From: JBLMZW01 sp050259035
Lineage (GTDB): Bacteria; Bacillota; Syntrophomonadia; Syntrophomonadales; DTU052
Direction: 5' to 3'
NCBI GenBank assembly: GCA_050259035.1
Contig: JBLMZW010000234.1
Location: forward strand, 1-11,019
Length of the DNA stretch: 11,019 bases
Below are positions 1 through 7,300 of this stretch, piece by piece. Within the stretch, counting starts at the first letter, position 1. Each line of letters starts with the position of its first letter. The position numbers were made by a program, and so were the translations under genes. The notes under the pieces are model-generated. The model worked only from the letters and a program-made list of their open reading frames with translations. It had not been told where the DNA came from and ran no database searches.

Positions 1-1062
1 AACGAACTTTATGTAGCACTCCTAAGTCATAAACACGACAGTTATTGGGACGATGACGAACAATATGGGGCGATAGCAGTTCTCGACAAGAACAATCTTC
101 ATCTGATAGACAAACTGGACATACAGGTTGATCCCTTTGATATTATAGCCGGTCGCGATGGGTATTTGTATGTTCCATCCGGGTCAGGACAATGGGCAAA
201 TTTTGATTCATATAACCGCAGTACCAAACAACGAGTAGGACGGGTAACAATTCGGCAGCAAAGCTATGCTCGGCTTCACCCTAACCTGGAAAGGATTTAT
301 ACCATTGATACTGAGAATCGAGGTTACAAGGCCTACAATATATCAAAGGGTAACTTTTTAGAGCCGGCTCACCCGGGCGGTTATGATTCACCCTATCAGG
401 GGGATTATTCACTGGATACTTACTTTAGCTTGGACCCAACGGGCAAATATCTGTTCAACGGTGGCGGAGTCATTTTTAATACAACAACTGATAAAGAAAA
501 TGACATGACGTATGCCAACAAAGGTATTGACCCGTTTACTGGAATCGCCTTTGATCAGGACGGATCTCGGTATTATACTCTGCCCAAGGATACAAATTCT
601 GTTAACATATACGATGCTGTTAGCTTTCAGAAAATAGGCGATTTCAATATCAATGGCATCGGTAAATATATTTTCAAATCAGGGTCCAATTTAGTAATAC
701 TCTCCGAGACTACCGACACCAGCAATAAATACAAGATTCAAGTTATTGACCTGACGAAATTAGTGCATTCTATTTCCCTAAGTGTTAGTCCGGATCAGCC
801 GCAGGCAGTTGGGACTCCTATTACACTTTCAGCGGAAGCTACAGGTGGAGTAATCCCAGAATACTATTTCTCGGTTAAGGAAGGCGGAGGCCATTGGGAA
901 ATTATACAGGCCTGGTCATCTGCAAACACCTGTACCTGGACTCCAAAAATGGGTGGAACGGCAGAAATCATGGTGGAGGCGCGGTCCAGTGAAGCTATCG
1001 GAACCAGGGTCTATGCTTACCGAGAATATGTCGTAATTCCAGAAGCGGCCATTCCAGGAGTA
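1..1062 (+). repeat. Gene A module 1: partial propeller plus linker domain
   Basis: This is the right part of a propeller-like module (1-771) followed by a linker domain (772-1062). Blade-like pieces can be read around NELYVAL, GRDGYLYVPSGSGQ, ARLHPNLERIYTI, GKYLFNGGG, GSRYYTLPK and GKYIFKSGSNLVIL, with a regular hydrophobic alternation. Bases 190-353 are almost identical to part of the first propeller of gene B, far more so than the sequence on either side. The linker runs from ISLSVSPDQ to just before the Trp at 1063 that opens the next module. Confidence 0.75.
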
Positions 1063-3870
1063 TGGAAAATACCCGCTGAAATTACTGACACCATTATTGA
1101 TCCAGTTAACCCGGTGATATATATGATCAGCAAGACTGATAAAAAGCTATATTCAGTAAATTATATCACTGGAGACAGCATGGTTACCGGGTTCCAATAT
1201 ATGCCCGAATGTTTGGAATTCGGCCAAGGAGAATATTCAAACGAACTTTATGTAGCCTTCCCTACCCAGGAACATGACATGTATTGGTCCGCTGATGACC
1301 AAACGGGAAAGATAGCAGTTATTAATAAGGATAATCTAGATCTTATTGACACGATAGATATTAGTATTGATCCTTTTGATCTTGTGTCCGGTCGGGATGG
1401 GTATTTATATGTAACCTCGGGCTCGGGTCAGAGTTCCAATATCGATTCCTATAATCGAAGTACTAAACAACGAATGGGGCGAGCCTCCATAATTCGGCAA
1501 AGTCTTGCTCGGCTTCACCCCATCCTAAACCGAGTTTACGTTATCAGAACTGTTTTTACGGCGAATTATGGGGCTTACAATATCCTTAACGGCAGCTTTG
1601 TGGATTCAGAAGGCTATAACGCACCATATGACAATCATGATTTGAATACTTACTTTGCCATAGACCCATCGGGCAAATACTTGTTTAACGGCAGTGGGGT
1701 TATCCGTAGTTCCACAGAAGATAAAGAAAATGATATGAAATACATTACTCAACTGGCCGATCCTTTTAATGGGATGGTCTTTGAAGATGATGGGTCCAAA
1801 TTCTATACTGTACCAACTAACGAAAACGCGGTATTTATTTATGATTACTCTAGTTTAACGAAAATCGGCAGTATCCCGCTTAACATTAACGGCAAGTATC
1901 TATTCAAACAAGGAGAAACGTTTATCATAATTGGCCAAGCCAGTTCTAGCAGTATCTATTGCGTACAGGTTATCGACCTTTCGGCCTTGGCTCAGAGCGT
2001 TTCTCTAAGTGTTAGCCCGGAACAACCACAGGGAGTAGGAACACCAATAACATTATCAGCAGAAGCTACGGGCGGCGTAAACCTTGAATATAATTTCTCT
2101 GTCAAAGAAGCCGGTGATGACTGGAAAACACTGCAAAGCTGGTCAAATGTCAGTACCTGCATCTGGGCTCCCAAGATTGGTGGAACAGCGATACTTATGG
2201 TCAAAGCTCGCTCCGGCGGCAGTGTGGGCGGAATAGAAGTTTTTACTTCGAAAAACTATGAGGTAATTCCGGCAGGTGCACTTCCAGGGACATGGAAAAT
2301 GCCTCAGGACGTAACAGACGCTATTATTGACCCGGTCAACCCCATAATGTATATGACTAGTAAAATCGAGAAGAAACTATACGCGGTGAATTACAAAACT
2401 GGAGACACCATTATAACTGCGTTTCAGGATATGCCGGAGAGTCTCGAATTCGGTAAAGGAGAATATGCCAACGAACTCTATGTGGCCCTCCTAAGCCGGG
2501 ATCATAGCCCTTATTGGCGGAATGAGGATCAATCAGGAAAGATAGCGGTTATTAACAAGGAAAATCTACAGCTTATAGACACAATAGATATTGGTGTTGA
2601 CCCCTTTGATCTTGTTGCTGGTCGCGATGGGTGTTTGTATGTTTCATCCGGCTCGGGTCAATGGACCTATTTTGATTCATATAATCGAAGCAGTAAACAA
2701 CGGGTAGGACGGGTGACTATAAGGCAAGAAAGTTATACCCGGCTTCATCCTATATTAGAGAGGATTTATACAATAAATACCGATACTAAGTGGCCTGATT
2801 ACCATGGTTACAATATATCGAACGGCAACTTTCTGGACCAGGGCTATGCCTCTCCATATCACGAATATTATCCACTGAATACCTATTTCACTATGGATCC
2901 AGCCGGACAATATCTTTTTAATGGCAGTGGAACTATTTTTGCCACGGCAGTAGAAAAAGAAAATGACATGAAATATGTTGCTACCCTGGCCGATTCCTTT
3001 ATTGGGTTGGTATTTGAAGACGGCCCACGGTTTTTCACTATACCTGGAGGTCAAACCGCAATTTATGCTTACAACGCGGGAAATAGAATTAGAACAGATG
3101 CTATACCGTTGCAAGGGTATGGAAAGTTTGTTTTTAGAAAAGGAGATGAACTGATCACCATAGTTAAGACAGCTGACTCCGTTAAACCATATATAATACA
3201 GGATATTAAAACCCTGGAATCGGATCTTACGACGGCAATTACTTCGTGTTCACCGCAAACAGCACCGGGAGATAAGCTTGAGGTTACAGTTCAGGTGGCA
3301 AATCAGAATCAGGTAAAGAATGTGACGGCGTTTCAAATCCACTACATGCTGGGTGATAGGGAATTGGGCTCTAAACGGACTTCCAAGTTAAACTGTAACA
3401 AAAGTATAACGGTTAAGATGAAACTAAGTATTCCTGCAGATGTTAGCTATGGAACCCAGATTTTAAAAGTAATAGTTGGTCAATCTTCTAAAGAAAACTA
3501 TGTGTTCAATAGCGTGGCCACTTCGGAGGTAAGGATAGTACATCCTGATCTTGTAATCAACTCAGTAACTTCAAAGAAGGCTGTTATTCCAGGGAAGGCC
3601 AACAATATAGCTGCGAATATTAGCAACATAACAGTTGCCTCTGCGGGTGAGTTTAAGATTAAAGTGTATAACGGTGAAACGGCAACCGTTTTGGGGGAGA
3701 AAAGTGTAGTGAGCCTAAAGAAGCAGAAATCAAAAAGTGTGACCATCAAGGTTAAGCTTCCAACTAATTTCAACTCAGACACAGACTATTTACGGGTAGT
3801 TGTTGATGCTGACCAACAGATAACCGAGGAAGATGAGAACAACAATATGTGCTACTATCTGAAGAAATGA
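1..3870 (+). CDS. Gene A: giant secreted multi-propeller repeat protein with C-terminal CARDB pair (5' partial)
   Basis: The reading frame is open from base 1, so the start and any signal peptide lie to the left. The 1,289 visible residues begin about 58 residues into a beta-propeller-like module. Order by window codon: rest of propeller 1 (1-257), linker domain (258-354), propeller 2 (355-666), linker (667-764), propeller 3 (765 to about 1073), CARDB 1 (1075-1180), CARDB 2 (1181-1289). Every propeller repeats the signatures NELYVA, PFD(I/L)(I/V)(A/S)GRDG, SYNRS(T/S)KQR, RLHPxL, KYLFNG or QYLFNG and KENDM. The linkers (GTPITLSAEATGG, then NTCTWTPK or STCIWAPK) resemble the triple-tyrosine (Y_Y_Y) or FN3-like domains of clostridial surface proteins. 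CARDB domains are Ig-like adhesion modules, recognised here by the ending VDADQQ...ENNN. By analogy with gene B the protein is exported. A role in extracellular binding or adhesion is inference, and no catalytic motif is seen. Family-level description is confident; function is unknown. Confidence 0.9.
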   Translation, partial: NELYVALLSHKHDSYWDDDEQYGAIAVLDKNNLHLIDKLDIQVDPFDIIAGRDGYLYVPSGSGQWANFDSYNRSTKQRVGRVTIRQQSYARLHPNLERIYTIDTENRGYKAYNISKGNFLEPAHPGGYDSPYQGDYSLDTYFSLDPTGKYLFNGGGVIFNTTTDKENDMTYANKGIDPFTGIAFDQDGSRYYTLPKDTNSVNIYDAVSFQKIGDFNINGIGKYIFKSGSNLVILSETTDTSNKYKIQVIDLTKLVHSISLSVSPDQPQAVGTPITLSAEATGGVIPEYYFSVKEGGGHWEIIQAWSSANTCTWTPKMGGTAEIMVEARSSEAIGTRVYAYREYVVIPEAAIPGVWKIPAEITDTIIDPVNPVIYMISKTDKKLYSVNYITGDSMVTGFQYMPECLEFGQGEYSNELYVAFPTQEHDMYWSADDQTGKIAVINKDNLDLIDTIDISIDPFDLVSGRDGYLYVTSGSGQSSNIDSYNRSTKQRMGRASIIRQSLARLHPILNRVYVIRTVFTANYGAYNILNGSFVDSEGYNAPYDNHDLNTYFAIDPSGKYLFNGSGVIRSSTEDKENDMKYITQLADPFNGMVFEDDGSKFYTVPTNENAVFIYDYSSLTKIGSIPLNINGKYLFKQGETFIIIGQASSSSIYCVQVIDLSALAQSVSLSVSPEQPQGVGTPITLSAEATGGVNLEYNFSVKEAGDDWKTLQSWSNVSTCIWAPKIGGTAILMVKARSGGSVGGIEVFTSKNYEVIPAGALPGTWKMPQDVTDAIIDPVNPIMYMTSKIEKKLYAVNYKTGDTIITAFQDMPESLEFGKGEYANELYVALLSRDHSPYWRNEDQSGKIAVINKENLQLIDTIDIGVDPFDLVAGRDGCLYVSSGSGQWTYFDSYNRSSKQRVGRVTIRQESYTRLHPILERIYTINTDTKWPDYHGYNISNGNFLDQGYASPYHEYYPLNTYFTMDPAGQYLFNGSGTIFATAVEKENDMKYVATLADSFIGLVFEDGPRFFTIPGGQTAIYAYNAGNRIRTDAIPLQGYGKFVFRKGDELITIVKTADSVKPYIIQDIKTLESDLTTAITSCSPQTAPGDKLEVTVQVANQNQVKNVTAFQIHYMLGDRELGSKRTSKLNCNKSITVKMKLSIPADVSYGTQILKVIVGQSSKENYVFNSVATSEVRIVHPDLVINSVTSKKAVIPGKANNIAANISNITVASAGEFKIKVYNGETATVLGEKSVVSLKKQKSKSVTIKVKLPTNFNSDTDYLRVVVDADQQITEEDENNNMCYYLKK
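1063..2292 (+). repeat. Gene A module 2: complete propeller plus linker domain
   Basis: The propeller spans 1063-1998 (312 residues) and the linker 1999-2292 (98 residues). The module opens with WKIPAEITDTIIDPVNPVIY, the boundary sequence shared by the internal modules of both genes. Seven blade-like stretches of about 43 residues can be drawn, a number that fits a YVTN/NHL-type seven-bladed propeller. The blade count is my inference from the repeat spacing. The linker holds the STCIWAPK variant of the conserved Cys-Trp-Pro motif. Confidence 0.7.
2293..3222 (+). repeat. Gene A module 3: terminal propeller without a linker
   Basis: This propeller of about 309 residues opens with WKMPQDVTDAIIDPVNP and joins the CARDB domains directly, with no linker domain. 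The last propeller of gene B does the same. The fourth and seventh blade-like pieces are more diverged than in the other modules (VFEDGPRFFTIPGG replaces the usual FxxDGSRFYTLP, one or two residues shorter). Confidence 0.7.
3223..3867 (+). other. Two tandem CARDB domains at the C-terminus of gene A
   Basis: CARDB 1 starts at DLTTAITSCSP and CARDB 2 at HPDLVINSVTSKK. Both show the family pattern: a DL opening strand, a Pro-Gly turn, an Asn-rich V-x-V-x-N strand, and in the second copy the acidic Asn-rich end (VDADQQ, then EDENNN). CARDB is known as an Ig-like cell-adhesion-related domain of bacterial exported proteins. The protein ends seven residues after ENNN, so no sorting signal follows. 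Confidence 0.75.
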
Positions 3871-3898
3871 TTTAACCTGAGGTATTTAAGTTGAAATT

Positions 3899-3925
3899 AC
3901 TGCCGCTGGTATTTCCAGCGGCAGT
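3899..3925 (+). terminator. Strong hairpin, probable terminator of gene A
   Basis: A perfect 11-bp GC-rich stem (ACTGCCGCTGG paired with CCAGCGGCAGT) closes a 5-base loop, TATTT. It lies 28 bases after the TGA of gene A. The bases after it (CTACGTTTAAAT) contain only a short T run, so it is a weak match to a textbook rho-independent terminator, but position and stem strength support the role. Confidence 0.7.
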
Positions 3926-3934
3926 CTACGTTTA

Positions 3935-3976
3935 AATAAGCATTACCGTCTTTCTTTATAATAATATACAGAAAGA
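3935..3976. repeat. Diverged direct repeat, copy 1, with internal inverted repeat
   Basis: The copy reads as AAATAAGCATTACCG, then a pyrimidine-rich stretch, then TAATAATATACA and GAAAGA. It aligns with copy 2 at about 4106-4157; the TAATAATATACA cores (3959-3970 and 4139-4150) are exactly 180 bp apart. TCTTTC (3949-3954) and GAAAGA (3971-3976) form an inverted repeat around the core. A TATAAT lies at 3957-3962 but has no -35 element at a suitable distance. Confidence 0.5.
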
Positions 3977-4105
3977 TAAATCGAACCCCTAAACCACTGT
4001 TTACCGCAACGGAGGATACCTTTTTTGAACCGAGCCACCCGAGTGCATTTCAATTTTAACTCATTGCAATTCTCACCGAGTCTTTGACCTGAATTTGATT
4101 GAAAA

Positions 4106-4157
4106 TAAATAAAGCATTGCCACTTTTCTTTTATTTCGTAATAATATACAAAAAGAA
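4106..4157. repeat. Diverged direct repeat, copy 2, with internal inverted repeat
   Basis: The copy matches copy 1 in order (AAATAAAGCATTGCC, pyrimidine-rich stretch, TAATAATATACA, purine-rich stretch) with small insertions. The flanking arms are TTCTTTT (4126-4132) and AAAAGAA (4151-4157). Relative to copy 1 the arms carry a paired C-to-T and G-to-A change, so the inverted repeat is kept. It overlaps the probable gene B promoter. Confidence 0.5.
4117..4145 (+). promoter_or_regulatory. Probable sigma-A-type promoter of gene B
   Basis: TTGCCA (4117-4122) and AATAAT (4140-4145) each match the consensus at five of six positions, with a 17-base spacer. Transcription would start near 4152 and leave a leader of about 125 bases. 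The -10 lies between the arms of the inverted repeat in repeat copy 2, a layout that would let a repressor or activator act here. Alternative -10 registers exist in this AT-rich stretch. Confidence 0.5.
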
Positions 4158-4241
4158 CCAATTAGGTTAAATACATGTATGAGCGTGGTTTCTTCTTTAG
4201 TAGTTTGGATCATAGTCTGGGGTCTCGGGAGGATATTCTAG

Positions 4242-4258
4242 GATTGCCAATGGCGATC
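4242..4258 (+). promoter_or_regulatory. Small leader hairpin upstream of the gene B ribosome binding site
   Basis: GATTGCC and GGCGATC can pair (one U-G wobble) around a 3-base loop, AAT. The hairpin ends seven bases before the GGGGAGGG ribosome binding site. It may influence translation or mRNA stability, but no known regulatory RNA is recognised and chance occurrence is possible. Confidence 0.3.
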
Positions 4259-4265
4259 TGAGGAC

Positions 4266-4273
4266 GGGGAGGG
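4266..4273 (+). promoter_or_regulatory. Ribosome binding site that fixes the TTG start of gene B
   Basis: GGGGAGGG contains a perfect GGAGG core and ends six bases before the TTG at 4280. An in-frame TGA at 4259-4261 and the absence of any other start codon before 4280 leave this TTG as the only start that keeps the full signal peptide. Confidence 0.85.
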
Positions 4274-4279
4274 TTTTAT

Positions 4280-4396
4280 TTGGGTAATCGGGGAAGGATT
4301 GTATGGAATTATTCTTCGTATGTTTTTCTAGCGGTGGTTTTTCTAGTGGCGATGATGTTTGTTGTAGGCTTCTTGGGCAATTTACCGGCTTATGCC
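4280..4396 (+). other. Signal peptide of gene B
   Basis: The first 39 residues have arginines at 4 and 6, a long hydrophobic core from about residue 15 to 35 (FLAVVFLVAMMFVVGFLG) and a type I cleavage motif, Ala-Tyr-Ala, before Glu40. No lipobox Cys is present, so release into the medium or cell wall is expected rather than lipidation. Confidence 0.9.
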
Positions 4397-7300
4397 GAAA
4401 CTGAATCAGCATCCGAACCCGTGGTTCAAGAGAATAGTTCATGCACTTTAACAGTTGATAATAATACCATTCAACTACCTTTTGAAATAACCGATACCAT
4501 CCTTGATCCGGAAAAACCGATCGTTTACATAACCTCCAAAGCGGAAAGGAAGCTATATGCCGTCGACTATACTACCGGAAATACTTCCTTTATGACCTTC
4601 ACCGAAATGCCGGAGAGCTTAGAACTTGGTAAGGGGGACTATGCCAACGAACTTTATGTGGCCCTATTAGTTAAGGAACACTCATCTTATTGGTATGAAG
4701 AAAATCAATCGGGAAATATAGCAGTTATTAATAGGGAAGACTTCAGTCTCGTTGATACAGTCAATATTGATGTTGATCCTTTCGATATTGTGGCGGGCCG
4801 GGACGGATGTTTATATATACCATCTGGATCGGGTCAATGGGCAAATTTTGATTCATATAATCGCAGTACCAAACAACGAGTAGGACGGGTAACAATTCGG
4901 CAACAAAGCTATGCTCGGCTTCACCCTAACCTGGAAAGGGTTTATACCATTGATACTGAGAATCTAGGCTACAAGGCCTACAATATATCAAAGGGTAATT
5001 TCACGGACCCGACTTACCCGGGTGGTTATGAACCAAACTTTCCGGATTATCCGTTGTATACTTACTTTGATTTCGACCCCATAGGAAAATATATTTTTAA
5101 CGGAAGCGGAGGCATATTTTGCACAACACCGGACAAAGAGAATGACATGAAATACGCCGACAAACATATTGACCCATTTTTAGGAATTGCCTTTGAACCT
5201 AATTGTTCAAGGTTTTATACCTTACCCAAAGATAAGTCTGCCGTGTACGTATATGATTTCGATAGCCTTAATAAAGTTGGTTATATTCAAGTTAACGATC
5301 AAGGTAAGTATGCTTTTTTGCAGGGAGACAAGTTAATACTGCTTACAAGCGATACTAACAATACCTACAAACTTCAAGCTATAGATCTCTCAATATATGT
5401 AAACTCTGTTTCCTTAAGTGCCAGCCCGGAACAACCTCAGACAGCAGGAACACCGGTAACGTTATCGGCCGAAGTAATCGACGGAACAAGTCCCGAATAT
5501 GCTTTTTCGGTTAAGGAAGCTGGAGGCGCATGGGAAGTTATACAGGAGTGGTCATCTATTAGCACCTGTACCTGGAATCCGAAGATTGGGGGTCCTTTTG
5601 AGCTTATGGTAGAAGCTCGGTCTAGCGAGGCAATCGAAGGTATCGCCTGTGGTTATTTGGATTATCTGGTCACTCCCGGGCCCGCCCTACCAGGAGCCTG
5701 GAAGGTGCCAGAAGAAATAACCGATGCCATCATTGACCCGGCAGAACCCGTAGTATATATGATCAGTAAAACAGAAAAGAAACTATATGCAGTGAATTAT
5801 AATACAGGAGATTCCCTCATTACCGGACTTCTAGATACGCCAGTAAATGTGGAAATAGGTAAGGGACAGTACAGTAACGAACTATATATAACCATAATCG
5901 ATAATTCGGGATGGGTTGGATCAGCTAGAACTGGAAAAATAGTGATAGTTGATAAGAATAATTTTAGTGTTATCGATATGATAGACATCAGTGAAGTTCC
6001 GTTCGATATCGTTTCTGGCCGGGATGGATATTTGTATTTATTCGTGAGTTTAAATAATTGCGAATACATTGATTCATACAACCGGAGCACCAAACAACGT
6101 GGAGAAAGAACCTATATTTTATCAGAAAGTATAGCCCGTTTGCATCCCACTCTGGAACGAATTTACACCTGTGAAAGTTATGTACCAAAATATCGTGCTT
6201 ATAGTATTTCGAATGGCAGCTTTTTAGAACCTGATTCCGGTGGCTATTTTCCATATTCTAATTATGGCTATCCACTGGATGCGTGTTTCGAAATAGACCC
6301 GGCGGGCAAACTTATGTTTAATGGCAGCGGAACAATTGTAAGCATTTCCACGGAAAAAGATAAGGACATGAAGTACTTTAACAAGTTAGAGGAAAGATTT
6401 ACAGGGATTGCTTTCGATTCTGATAATCTACATTTTTATACTTTACCTGTCAATGAGAATGCAGTATATACTTACGATTACTTTACTCTCGAGAAGATAG
6501 GTTCTATGCCCTTAAACGGAACAGGAAAATATATCTTCAAACAGGGTGAAAAGGTAATAATTTTAGAGAATCCGGCTAATCAGGGCAGTAGTATTCAGGT
6601 AATAGATGTTGGAGGAGCGAACAAAATTGCTTCTGTGACTCTAAGTGTTGATCCGAATGAGCCTCCTAAGGTAGGAACGACAGTAACCCTGTCAGCGGTA
6701 GCCGATGGCGGGCTGAATCCGGAATATCGCTTTTGGTTAAAGGAACCCGGGGGCATTTGGAAGGTTATACAAGAATGGTCGACTACTAATAGCTGTTGTT
6801 GGATCCCACAGGCAGCTGGGACGGCCCAGATTCGGGTTGAAGCCCGATCCAATGGAACCACATTACTTGAGGCTTTTGCCGATATGGAATATGTCATAAG
6901 CCCCGGAGGGGTACTTCCGGGGGCTTGGAAGATGCCACAGGTTGTTTCAGATGCTATTTTAGACCCAGTGAATCCAGTGATATATATGACCAGTAAAACC
7001 GAGAAAAAACTATATGCTGTTAATTACAACACCGGGGACACAGCAATTATCGGGTTTCAGGAAATGCCGGAAAGTCTGGATATTGGAAAAGGAGAGTATT
7101 CTAATGAGCTTTACATAGCATTGCTCAGTCAGGAACACGGTAAATATTGGGACGAAGATTTTCAAACCACTAAGATACTGGTATTAAATAAAGATAATTT
7201 AAGTCTACTTGACACAATAGAAATAAGTATCGATCCATTTGATATTGTAGCTGGCCGGGATGGATGTATATATGTTACTCCAGGCTCTATGGATGCGTTG

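Larger units (their letters stand above)
3871..4279. other. Intergenic region between the two giant genes
   Basis: This 409-bp gap is AT-rich and shows no convincing gene on either strand. It holds, in order, the gene A hairpin (3899-3925), a first diverged direct-repeat copy (about 3935-3976), about 140 bp without recognised features, a second repeat copy (about 4106-4157) with a promoter-like pair, a leader of about 125 bases with a small hairpin (4242-4258), and the gene B ribosome binding site. I saw no riboswitch signature in the leader. Confidence 0.6.

Noticed and set aside
2755..3114. A 119-codon open frame on the - strand
   Set aside because: It lies opposite a conserved propeller of gene A whose repeat pattern proves the + frame. 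The same applies to the other antisense frames at 1992-2204, 3498-3782, 5797-6254, 6595-6897, 7963-8238 and 9436-9648.
3990..4090. Possible riboswitch or CRISPR repeat in the gap (a stretch with CATTTCAATTTTAAC)
   Set aside because: There is only one copy, with no regular spacing, and no conserved riboswitch core could be found on either strand.
3943..4161. A 72-codon open frame on the - strand inside the gap, with three spaced cysteines and YYY motifs at both ends
   Set aside because: It starts at a TTG with no ribosome binding site, its two ends are simply the two direct-repeat copies, and the protein resembles nothing I recognise. A decayed gene cannot be excluded.
4197..4442. An 81-codon - strand open frame over the gene B start
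   Set aside because: It is antisense to the signal peptide region, has a low-complexity composition and no supporting site.
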